Source: Tethya wilhelma (lineage: Eukaryota; Porifera; Demospongiae; Tethyida; Tethyidae). Taken from it: DNA of 64,000 bases. The first letter of the stretch is position 1. The number at the start of each line of letters is the position of its first letter. Both the position numbers and the translations under genes were made by a program. The stretch is taken from assembly GCA_964030475.1 (NCBI GenBank), contig CAXIPT010000002.1:16004305-16068304 (forward strand), in the 5' to 3' direction. Positions 1 to 12,700 of this stretch are shown in pieces. Below the pieces are notes generated by a model. It searched no databases, was not told the origin of the DNA, and saw nothing but the letters and a program-made list of their open reading frames with translations.

Positions 1-3000
1 CATCTACTAGTCTAATCATCACCTGGCAACCCCCTCCTACTGAGTCACAAAATGGAGTCATCCGCTACTACATTATCAGATACTCAATATCCAACAGCAG
101 TTCCACTCCAATTGAGACTAACACTACTGATACATACATCCAACTCATGGATTTAGAGATCTTTACAGTTTATGAAATCCAAGTGAGTGCTGTCACTGTT
201 GCTGAGGGACCAAGCTCACTGACCACTTTTGTACGCACAGAATCTACCAGTAAGTCAAAATTAAAATCTGACAATGTGAATACAAGCAAAAAATTTACAT
301 CTTATAATATCTTCCTCTTATTTCTTGTTCAAGAAAGACTCCTGCATCCTCATTCTGAGTATGCATGTGTATACCAATATGCAGTGGCATAGGTAGGGGG
401 GGGGGCTTTGGGGGCTTTGGGGGCTTGAGCCCCCAAAGCCCCCCATCAGGATGTTATGGTTATTGTAAACTTCAATCAAACACACTTACGTATGATTGGC
501 TTTCTCTGGAAATTTTTAGATCCTGACATAGTTCAAGATCTGGTATTTGTATTCACTTTTGGTGAGCAAGGAGCTGTATTCAACACATCTACCAATACCT
601 ATGAATTACTAGCTATATTTTCTTGGAGTGAACCTTTGGAACCCAATGGAATCATCACCTCATATCAGTATAGCATGACTGATTCAGAGACAGGCGAGAC
701 TGTCTTAGATGGAACTATTTCTGGACAATCCACTACATCAGTGCAGGCTAATGTCACTGTTAGAGCATTCACAAACTACACAGTAGAGGTTTCAGCCTCT
801 ACTTCAGTTGGTGTTGGTGATGTTGCTGTAGCTACTGCTCAAACGCCTCAAGCAGGTTAGAGGAGATAGCTGTGATTGTATGTATGGCAGCTTAATGCCA
901 ATAATGACATCATTGCATACAATTGGTTTTGTATGTTTGATGTAGCACCATCTGTACCACTGAATGTAACTGTTGTCTCTGTAACTTCAACTAGTGCTGT
1001 TGTAGTGTGGAGTGAACCAGACTATCCTAATGGAATAGTACAATTCTACAATGTGTCTCTGTCAGGGGAAGTGATGTTCAATGTAGCTTCATCTGTGTTC
1101 AATCTGACACTGGAGGGTCTCGATCCCTTTTCAATGTATTCTGTTGAGGTGTTTGCAACAACAATCGGAAGGGGACCATCAAGCATTATTGATTTCACCA
1201 CCGCTCAAGGCAGTACGTACTTATCATGACAACTTCCAGCTTGTAATCATCTTGATTCAGTATACTTGAACCTGCATTCTTTTATATCCATTTAGTTCCG
1301 TCAGCACCTACTAACTTCACTGCAGTAGTTCTATCAGCAGATTCCATTTTTGTTCAGTGGTCACCTCCAGCTGTACCTAATGGCATCATAACTCGCTACA
1401 CATTGTCCTACAGTGGGGACAACTTTACTCAGAACTCAACTACCCAGTTCTTCTATCCTACTTATCCTGAGGAAGAATTCAACACCACTTTAACTAATCT
1501 TTTACCTTATGTGGTGTACACACTCTCACTGAAAGCTTCAACAAGTGCTGGATTGGGTGAATCAGTTTCCTTGACAAGAAGGTCTTTAGAGGATGGTTAG
1601 TACTCTTTTTCATAAGAAATAATATTATATGTACTTACTGCACATACATACACATTCAAACTAAACACTTTTCATATTACACAATTCACAAACATATTCC
1701 CTCATGTGTACTCTCACACACATATTATATGCTCACAGCTCCTAGTGGACCTCCTCGAGACATCATGGCCACTAACATCACATCTACTAGTCTAATCATC
1801 ACCTGGCAACCCCCTCCTACTGAGTCACAAAATGGAGTTATCCGCTACTACATTATCAGATACTCAATATTCAACAGCAGTTCCACTCCAATTGAGACTA
1901 ACACTACTGATACGTCCATCCAACTCATGGATTTAGAGATCTTTACGTTTTATGAAATCCAAGTGAGTGCTGTCACTGTTGCTGAGGGACCAAGCTCACA
2001 GACCACTTTTGTTCGCACAGAATCTACCAGTAAGTCAAGATTATAATCTGATAATGTGAATACTAGCAAAAATGTACATATTTCTGTCATTTCTTGTTCA
2101 ATTTTGGCAAAGATTCGGTGGCTCTACCATCCCATTCTGACTATGCATGTGTGTATATTATGTCATACCCTCTGTGTGTACTCATGAGCTGAAGTAATAT
2201 GGTTTTTCTTTAGAGTCAGGACCAGGATACTATAGTTATTGTGAACTGCAATGAAACACACTTATGCATGATTATTAATTGTTCTTTGGAAATTTTTAGA
2301 TCCTGGCATAGTTCAAGATCTGGTATTTGTATTCACTTTTGGTGAGCAAGGAGCTATGTTCAACACATCTACCAATACCTATGAATTACTAGCTGTATTT
2401 TCTTGGAATGAACCTTTGGAACCCAATGGAATCATCACCTCATATCAGTATAGCATGACTGATTCAGAGACAGGCGAGACTGTCTTAGATGGAACTATTT
2501 CTGGACAATCCATTACATTGGTGCAGGCAAATGTCTCTGTTAGAGCATTCACAAACTACACAGTGGAGGTTTCAGCCTCTACTTCAGTTGGTGTTGGTGA
2601 TGTTGCTATAGCTACTGCCCAAACTCCTCAAGCAGGTTAGAGGAGATAGCTGTGATTGTATGTATGGCAGCTTAATACCGATAATGACATTATTGCATAG
2701 AATTTCTTTTGTATGTTTGATGTAGCACCATCTGCACCACTGAATGTAACTGTTGTCTCTGTAACTTCAACTAGTGCTGTTGTAGTGTGGAGTGAACCGG
2801 AGTATCCTAATGGGATAGTACAATTCTACAATGTGTCCCTGTCTGGGGAAGTGATGTTCAATGTAGCTTCATCTGTGTTCAATCTGACACTGGAGGGTCT
2901 TGATCCCTTCACAATGTATTCTGTTGAGGTGTTTGCAACAACAATCGGAAGGGGACCATCAAGCATAGTATATTTCACCACCGCTCAAGGCAGTACGTAC

Positions 3001-3799
3001 TTATCATGACAACTTCCAGCTTGTAATCATCTTGATTCAGTATACTTGAACCTGCATTCTTTTATATCCATTTAGTTCCATCAGCACCTACTAACTTCAC
3101 TGCAGTAGTTCTATCAGCAGATTCCATTTTTGTTCAGTGGTCACCTCCAGCTGTACCCAATGGCATCATAACTCACTACACATTTTTCTACAGTGGGGAC
3201 AACTTTACTCAGAATTCAACTACCCAGTTCTTCTACCCTACTTATCCTGAGGAAGAATTCAACTCCACTTTGACTAATCTTTTACCTTATGTGGTGTACA
3301 CACTCTCACTACAAGCTTCAACAAGTGCTGGATTGGGAGAATCAGTTTCCTTGACAAGAAGGACTTTGGAGGATGGTTAGTATACTCTTTGTCATACATG
3401 TATTTGCTGCACACACATTCAAGCTATATATTCCAGTAAACTTTATTGGCATGCATGTATACTTTATACTCTCTCACATAAACATAGTAATATTGTATGC
3501 TCTGCTCATAGCTCCTGGTGGACCTCCTCAAGACATCATGGCCACTAACATCACATCTACTAGTCTAATCATCACCTGGCAACCCCCTCCTACTGAGTCA
3601 CAAAATGGAGTTATCCACTATTACATTATCAGATACTCAATATACAACAGCAGTTTCACTCAACTTGAGGCTAACACTAGTGATACATCCATACAACTCA
3701 TGGATTTAGAGAGCTTTACACTTTATGAAATCCAACTGAGTGCTGTGACTGTTGCTGAGGGACCAAGCTCGGGCATTTTTGTTCGGACAGAATCTGACA
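1..3799 (+). CDS. aGPCR exons 1-9: nine fibronectin III domains, one per exon
   Basis: Each exon encodes one FN3 domain of about 90-112 residues with the expected conserved positions: a Trp in strand B (ITWQPP, VVWSEP, FSWSEP), a proline-asparagine-G-I/V turn (PNGIV, QNGVI), and the Tyr in strand F (Y.V.V.A or YEIQVSAVT). All these exons are phase 1-1, so they can be gained or lost without shifting the frame. Exons 2/6, 3/7 and 4/8 are 336, 267 and 300 nt in both copies. Many N-x-S/T sites mark an extracellular region. Exon 1 is cut by the window start. Confidence 0.92.
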
Positions 3800-6700
3800 G
3801 TGAGTCAAAATCAAATTTAAAATCAACTTTATGTAACTAGCCACAAGCAAAGCATGGGTGGGACGAAGGTGAGCAAAGTTTGGGTAGACCATTCCATGCT
3901 AGGGTACAGTGCTTTGAAGTTTCAATTGCATTAGTTTTGTGTATGTGTGTGACTGAGTATGTCTTCTTTAGACATATACTCGACTCACTCTAAACATGCT
4001 CTTGACATGGGTGGGTGGTAGCATACCGTGTAGCACAAAAATTTGGCGGATTTTAATATTGGCGGATGGCAGTTTGGTAAGGACTGCCAATATTAAATCT
4101 GCCAAACAGTCATTTTTGTACATGCACGTAATATTGATGCGAGCGCAAATGCCAAAATAAAATCCACCAATCATGAAATTTTGGACAATCCGGCAAATTT
4201 TATTCCCGCCAATATTTTGTGTTATACGATATCTTGTCAATCTCGATCTCTAATTGGGAGTTGAGATTGAGATGTTTTCTTCCACTGAATACTGCATGAC
4301 TGGTCCTACAATGTTTCAATCACTGCTCTCTGGAATCTCAGATGTCTCCTGCACTACCAACAATACTTCTCTTTGATTGCTTGATGTCAAGAGTTCCAAG
4401 TTGAGACACTAGCTTACACACATCTGTAGTTCTTAGACTAATTGCTGGTCTCTCTGATCGCAAGTCTGAGATCTATATCCTCTACAGCACTACTGACTGG
4501 TTCTGTTTTGTTCTAATTGCTGCTATTCATCAGTGCTGCTTGATGCTTTCTGTGTTCTGTCTTTCTACATACAATGTAGTTGGCACCTCAGATGCTCTCC
4601 TGCTGAGTGGACCTGGGTTTTTTCCTTTGCTTTTCTGTCTGATTGCAAGTCTGAGATGTCTTTCCTTCGCTAGCAGTAGGCTACTGACTCAGGTTTGATT
4701 CATTCCAACTACTATTCTCTGGAAGCTGCTCTCCACTCGGCTCAATGTGTTCTCTCTAATTTTCAAGTTTTGACACGTGGAATTTGTTAAATTACAATAT
4801 TGCCTGTATGGGGAAAAAAGGGAAAGACACACATTAAGACAAACACTGTGAGCTGCCATTGACATGACTAAGAGGTGGCTCTCTTAGGCTCCCCCCAATT
4901 AAGTCTGATAGACTAGGTGTGATTTGCTAGCAAAAAAAACCGTAAATTACTCACTGAGAATTTCTCTCTCCACTATTCTACAGTACCCTCTGCTCCACAG
5001 TCTCTATCGTACACAAACATCTCCTCCAGAAGCATCAACGTCACTTGGTTGCCTCCAGTGGAGAGCAATGGTATCATTGAGAGCTACACCCTGGCCTATT
5101 ACACTGTCCCTCCTGTTCTTCCTCCTGTTAGTATTACTGGAATTAATGGCACCTCATTTTTGCTGGAGGGTCTCATGCCAAATGCAGTGTACTCTGTGGA
5201 GGTTGTGGCTCTCACAGGCCAAGGAGCTGGACCACCTAGTGAACGACTGACAGTCTTCACTGAGGAAGATAGTATGTCAATGGATGTTTGGAGTGTGCAT
5301 GCTTAGATAATTTTGGCTCCATTCTTCAACCATTAGCACAAAAATTATGTACTTAATATAATCAATATCTATGATCATCATTTTATTACCTATATAGGTC
5401 CTGGTAGTCCACCAGAGAACTTCGTGGCTATATCTGTTCTTGCAACGGAAGTGTCACTATCATGGGATGAACCATTGACCCCTAATGGAGTCATTGTTGG
5501 CTATGAACTCCACTACTTCAAAGAGTCACACAATATAACTGAGAGTGTTAGCCCTGCTGGTATCCCCTACACCGTTGGTGGTCTCAATGAGTTCACAGCT
5601 TACACATTTACGGTGGCTGCTATGACCAGTGTTGGCACTGGACCACCTGCTAGTTTAAGCCTAACAACAGCAGAAGCAGGTAACTGGTTATGTGTGCATA
5701 TTTCAATGTAGATACGTTCAAGTGGACAAGACTAACATTACTAATGTACACATGCACATGTATGGCCACACAGCTCCCAGTGCTCCACCTCTGAATGTCC
5801 AAGTCACTGTGGTCAGCTCCACATCTCTCTCGGTCAGTTGGAATGACCCTCCTTTGTCTGATCGAAATGGAATCATCCGTAAATATAGAGTGGAATATAG
5901 CGTACTGGGCAGCAATGAAATCAACACCACAGAAACCAGAAATAACTCTGTGATTCTCTCTGATTTGGATGCATACAGTTTGTACATTGTACTGGTTTTG
6001 GCCATTACTGTTGCTGATGGACCTTTTGGAGAGTCTATTACCATTAGAACTGACTCAGACCGTGAGTAGTCTAACCTCACCATCTAGCCTACAACTGTAT
6101 CAGTTTGTTGTTCTTTTCTCCTCCTCTAGTCCCATCAGCTCCTCGTGCTGTACAAGCAGTCGACACTACTCCTACTAGTATTACTGTGTCTTGGCTCCCT
6201 CCTGTGCCTGCTAATGGACTCATTGAATCCTATTCAATTGAATACAGCTCTCCTGGTGATGCTAGTATGTCTATCTTCAATGTTTCAGGTTCTCCCTATG
6301 TCTTGACTGGTCTGATGGAACATGTCAACTACACTGTAGTGGTGTATGCCCACACAGACAAGGGCCAAGGAGAAGGATCTCAACCAATCATCGTTGAAAC
6401 TGAAGAACATTGTAAGTTACCTTAATTGAAGAAATTATGCCGTGATTATGTTCTGCAAATCGTACAGATTTGTATGTTGCAGAACATATATTATGTGTAC
6501 TAATGGACTCCTTAATTTATTTGTTGTTGTCAAACTCTATAATTTATGCTTCCACCTAGATTTGTTATTCCAGTTTTTGGTTGTATAGTTAATTGCTTTA
6601 AGACTGCGTTTCTGTTCGCCACAGTTCCAGATGTCCCTACACGTTTTCTAGTTGAAGCAATTGGCTCTGTGTCAGTGACTGTCTCTTGGGAGCCACCTCG

Positions 6701-9700
6701 TGATCCCAATGGTGTCATCATATCCTACCATCTCTTCATCTCCATCAGCCCAGCTGATGCCAAATATTTCAACGATTCGAGTCTTATAACTGAAATCGAA
6801 ATCCCTCCTGAAAACAGGGAGTATGTCATTGAAGGCTTACGTCCATTCATTGAGTATTACCTTCAGCTGTCAGCACAAACCATTGCTGGGATGGGAGACA
6901 GAACTAGTGTACTCTCAGTGACAACCTTGGCAGGAGGTAAACTTGGATATTTAGATGTATGCTTGCCAGTGCACAGTAATTTCCCTAGAATCAAAACATA
7001 AAATGGTGTACTCAATGATTTTCATTGAAATTTAATCTAATTAGGACTCATAACCCCTCCCAGTTCTTTGATGTTTTCAATTGTGAGCAGAGTGGCCCCA
7101 AAATTGAGCAGGGTGTGGTTCCCTGCTCAATGTATGCTGGGGGAAATACTGCCAGTACATACACATTGTGTGTTGATATCAACTTCTACTCTTGCATGAT
7201 GTAGCACCATCGGCTGGAGTGAGAGATGTGATCATCCTGGTGAATGGCCCTACCTCAGTAACTGTGTCATGGCTACCTCCTTTGTTGTCAGATTGGAATG
7301 GTGTAATTAGCCACTACTTCATAAGTGAGTTGCACAATCCACATTGGTAGCTATATGCTTGAGTTTATGTCATGTTCTGCAAAATAGGACTTCTGGTGAT
7401 CATAAGTATTTTCTTTCAGGTTGGACCTCAGTTTCTGACTGCAGTGATCAGGGTGTAGTGAATCAACCTGGGGGTCTCAATGGCTCAACCTCACTGTTTA
7501 GGTTGTCTAACTCAGATCATCCCAGACTAGCTGTTGTTACTCCACTTGTAAGAGAAACAGTACAAGTGACCAATCTCACGGACTCCACAAACTATAGCTT
7601 TACTGTATCAGTCGCTACAAATGAAGGGAGAAACTCTCGTGATCATGATGTAATGGATTGTATCATTACAACTGCTGCAGGTGTGAGATCTTAAACTATA
7701 GAAAGTTTTATGACTTCCATTATTTTTAGGTGTTATGAAAATATATCATCCATGTTATATATATTTTATCTTTATTCTTTTAATTTGTAGCTGCTCCAAT
7801 AATCACTTCAAAACAACCCACTAATGCTAGCATTGAGGTGATTTCTGGCGAAGCACTCACATTGAGTGTTGTTGTCGATGATTTCAACCAACCAATCAAC
7901 ATAATGTGGAGTCTTGATGGCAGAATTTTGTCCAGTGGAATTGAAGCACAAGCACCAGCTGTGTCTATGTATAGTTTAGGTGGTGATTTATATTCTGACA
8001 GTGGAGTTTACGAAGTTGTTGTCAACAATTCTGCTGGTGCTGATAGTGCAGTGTTCAGTGTCTCTGTTACAGGTAAGCTATGAATAGTTCAAGTGAAAAC
8101 AAAGTTTCAAGAACTTCTACCATATCAGCTTTTCAACTGGTGTCAACTACTCTATTTGAATTGAGGTGCTTTTACGTGTTACTATTACTGTTTGCAGATC
8201 CAGTCAGCTTGGTGTTCTCAGATTCACGTGAGGTTGTTAATGAAGGAGACAGTACAACTTTCCACTGCTGGGTAGCAGGTGTCCCACCACCACAAGTTAC
8301 CTGGGTGGATGCAAACAACAATATACTTAGTGCTGATATTAATAGCAGATTTAGAATTTTTACAACCGAGCCATATCAGGACTATCCTGCTCTGGGTGCT
8401 ACCTACCATGTGAACACAAGCTTTGAGATACTAAATGTCAGAAGAACTGATGCAGGAAATGAGTATTCTTGTGTTGCTTCAAATATCATAAAGGAACAAC
8501 CTGTCACTACAAGAAGTGTGTTTAACTTCACTGTGATGTGTAAGTTACCTTGACTTTATTTATTCTCCAAGCCAGTTCAAGTTGCTTACTACTGTAATTG
8601 TACATGTATATGTCCTCACAATAATCATTTCAGACTCACCAAGTATTGAGAGAGCTGGTAACCAAGACCTGTATCAAATTGGAGTTGAAACAAGGGATGG
8701 TGTGTCAGGAAGAATCAGCTTGAGTTTTATCATCACAGATGGTAACCCTCCTGTTGTCGAGGATGACATCATTTGGACATACCTCAATGCCACTAGTGCT
8801 GATGAGGACGGTAGTGGTGCTAATGGAGATGACTTGTTTGCCGGTGGTAGTGGTATGAATCAAGAATTATTAGGGAAACGCATTGACTTGAGGAAGGAGC
8901 GCTATTCTGTTACCACTGAGCTTGGAGTTCTGACTTTGAACATTTTTCCCCTTCAATATTTTGATAATGGACTATACTCTTTGACAGCTTCAAATGAAAT
9001 TGGAAGCAGCACTGCATCTGTAAATCTAACAGTGCATGGTGAGTTCAACAAGTTATAGTTTACTGCTACTGCATTAACAGGTTATCACACAGCAAAAAAA
9101 ATTTGTTGGTGCAAAACTTAATATTGATTGGTAAATGCATGCACATAATTATTGCAGTGTTGGACTCAACATTTTAGACAGCATTCCAAAAAATTAATAT
9201 TAAACATCACACCATATAAAAATTCCTGCTATACAGTACATGTTTCAGAAATCTTGTCTGTTTTCAGTTGACCCTGTTCTTTTGTCGATGACTGATCTTG
9301 GTGAAAGCAATTCATTAGATGAGGGCCAGTCGACCTCCTTCAGTTGTACTGCTGATGGTCTTCCTCCACCTACTATTGTCTGGCTGCACAATGGCACACT
9401 GATCAACACCAACCTCCAACAGCGATTCTCCACTAGTCATCATTTGGTGGACAGCACTAATCGGTCTCATGTTCCTCAAGCTACTGTGAGTACCTTACGT
9501 GTTGATGACCTCAGGTTGAGGGATTCTGGGGAGTATATTTGTCGAGCAGATCCTCCTGTAACTGGACAGTCTGATGTTGCCATGGTGCCTTTTGAAATGA
9601 ATGTGCAAGCAAGTACGTAAACCTTATAGAGCTATATTGTTTTAGTCTACAATTGTTAGTACATCTGTTGTCTGATCTACATACAGAGCCAATTGACTAC

Positions 9701-12700
9701 TGTCGTGATATGCCATGCTTGAATGGTGGAACATGTGTCAGTTTAAAGGATGGATTCCTTTGTGAGTGTGTTGAAGGTAGCTGGAGAGGAGTCACTTGTG
9801 AAACAGGTATTATTATTAATTTTGGTTTCTATGCATTACTTCTACTTAAATAGTGGTTCTTATTTCAGTGGTCATCAAGGATGAGCCTGCTATGGTTAAG
9901 TCTGGACCAAAACTCAAGTCCTTTCCACAAATTTTCAGCTCTGTTAATCTGACCTGTGAGGTAACAGGCAGTCCACAACCTGAAATCAGTTGGTACAAAA
10001 ATGGTGAACTTCTAGTAGGACAGAAGCTATCATACTTGCTCCTGAATGAAGTGGAGCTAGATGACAGAGGAATATACTACTGTATTGCTAATAACACAAT
10101 TCAAGATCCTGACAATCCTTCAGACACGATTATACGTCAGGATAGATCGGATCCTGCTGTACTTAATATTAAGGGTATGCAAAATTCAACACTGTATTCA
10201 ACACACTATTATTGTCATACAACACTATACAGGTATTGTTCAATATTCTTCTACGCTCGATTTCATGCAACAAGGTAGAAGAAAACGACAAACTGATGCA
10301 CTTCAAACTATGCTTTCCCTGGTATGTATTACCCTAAAGCTAGGAATGTTTTAGGAATAAAATTTCCATGTAGAGGCCACAGTTGAAATTTTAAGTTGAC
10401 CAAGGCAGCTTTGCCCTACATAGCAAATTTGATTCAAGATTATTCATGGATCAAATTTTCATAGATTTTCCAGCATTCCTAGTTAGCATTCTACTCCAAA
10501 TATATCTAGCTACTAGTGCTTTATTTGATACATATTGTACTTTATTTTTTGTATAATTATTAGCTCTCTTCATACCTATCTGGAGCCAAAATCCCGCAGA
10601 ATGATGCAACTGTTTATTCCTTAACGTCTTCAAGAACTAGCCAAAGTGATTCTGATACTCTTCCACTATTGGTGACCTTACTGGCACCAAATGGTGGGAG
10701 CTCATTTCTACTGGAACAGTTGAAAGTCACTCTGGATTCAGTTGCCATGGTAGAAGAGTTAGTCCATTTCAATCTTTCTTTTGGCTCTGTACAAAGATTT
10801 GGTAAGCAGACATTTATTTTGTTAGCCTCATTCCCAGGCTCCTCTTTCGTGAGAGGCTATTATAACTATTATTTTGTATAAAAAAAGGTAATGCCATACC
10901 ATATATACATATATATCATACACAAAAATACTTGCATCATTAATTTTGCTGGTGTTACATTACGGATGTGTATGTCTTCTAATCAGATGGGTGTCCTGCT
11001 AATTCAACTGATCTTCCTGCCTTATCTGATGATGGGATACCAATTATACTGGAGTGGCCAGAAGTGGACCTTGGAGTTAACCGCTCACTTGAATGTCCTT
11101 GTGGTAACCTATCTTTATTGGATGGAGGGATAAACCAAAGAGCATATCGATTCTGTGGTGGAAATTTCTCTACTGGAGCTGAGTGGAGTCCACCAATTCA
11201 ACAAGCTTGTAACTTCTCTGAAGTCACTCGAAGTCTCTGCCAGATTAGCAATGTATGCCAACACTTGATTGAAATTAATTTAGCATTACTCATTGTTTAC
11301 ACTCCATCACCATAGCTGATTGATGAACCTGAAGAGGCTATTGTCACTCTGGAGGCTATCACTGAAAATGAAGAAGAGATTGGAGCACTTGAAGTTGGAA
11401 TAACAGCAGTATTGCTTGATTCTCTGACTGATTCTGTTGTTATGGAACAGAATATAAGTGTGAGTATCCCAGAATATTGTAGTGATTATTATGCAGTCAA
11501 ATCTCTTAATAGCGTACAATTAGGTACCCTGAGGAAGTGTCCTTAATTGAGGAGTTTGTTCTAGCTAGCTTCTAAGCATCTGCAGACAGTGTCCACTGCT
11601 CTGTATAGAGATGCTAACAATTAAATATTGATATCTGTAGAGTAGAGATCGAGCGTGATGCCGACCATATTATTTTGCCTCACGTTTATTTAATCTTCCT
11701 GTCCCAACCATTTTGTAAGTTATGTGTATGTGGTCACAATAGCCACACCTACTTCTGTTATTTAGAAAGTTTTTTGTGCAGAGAAAGTCATTTTGGACCT
11801 TTGTGATTATGACAATTGAGAGCTGTCAGCTATTCGGGTGTTGCCATACTACACAAATGTATAGTAAATTCATTCGGTGCCTCAATTAGTATTTGCTTTA
11901 ACATAGATGTCCCCTATTGTGAGTGTCCGTTATGAGAGAGTTGACTGTAATCAATTCAAGTTGGTAGTAGCTACTATTCCGTATTGTACCAGCTCCAGGT
12001 GTCCGAGAACCTGTTAGCAGTGGTGGACAATATATTGGACGTAGAAGGAGATCAACTACGGGAAAGCCAAGCAGAGTCCAATTCTTCAGCAAGGTACAAA
12101 CATTCTTCGATCAAGGAATCTGAGATAACAAAAAAACTTCTTGTTTTTATAGGATATTGAATGTTCTTGGGCGTGTAGCAGAATTTGTGCCGATTCCTGA
12201 AAATGAAACAGAAGTCATCATTCCTTTGAGATCCTTTGCAGTGGCTGTACAAGAGATTGAACCAGAAAACTTTGCTGGATCTACTTTCAGTGCTTTGCTT
12301 GGGAACAGCTTTGAATTTTCTGAGAATAATGGCACCATTGATGCCAGCTCGCTTGTGTTTGTAGAACAACCACAAACTAAATCGACAGCCTCTATTGCAC
12401 TCCCAGAGGACATTTTCAGGAATTTCTTAACCTCTTCATCTGACACAAACATGACCGTTTCTAGAAGAGTTGTTAATTCCATATACCTAACTGATTCCCT
12501 CTTTACTCGTAGAGAAGAGAGTGACTTCAAAGTTGGTAGCATTGTAATATCTGCTGCAATTTCAGGAGGTGTTAAAGTGGAAGGTCTTGAAAATCCTATC
12601 ATGATACAATTCACTAAATCACCTGTAAGTAAATTTATATTATAATTATAATGTTTCGTGTGTCTTTTAAACTTAAACCTAACCACTGTGTACATGCTAG

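Larger units (their letters stand above)
1..3810 (+). repeat. Tandem ~1.77-kb cassette duplication of four FN3 exons with introns
   Basis: Exon ends at 249, 2029 and 3799 are homologous and spaced 1780 and 1770 bp apart. Exons 1, 5 and 9 are copies of one another, as are 2/6, 3/7 and 4/8. The introns are also recognisably copied, for example the stretch after exons 3 and 7 (1213-1295 and 2993-3075) and the one after exons 2 and 6. Whole genomic DNA was therefore duplicated in tandem. The third unit keeps only its first exon; the following intron (3800-4983) has diverged and carries a MITE. Confidence 0.9.

Noticed and set aside
5718..6083. 121-aa minus-strand ORF
   Set aside because: Antisense of aGPCR exon 12, which has clear FN3 motifs and in-frame splicing.
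12147..12695. 182-aa minus-strand ORF
   Set aside because: Antisense of the GAIN-domain exon 28 (12153-12624).
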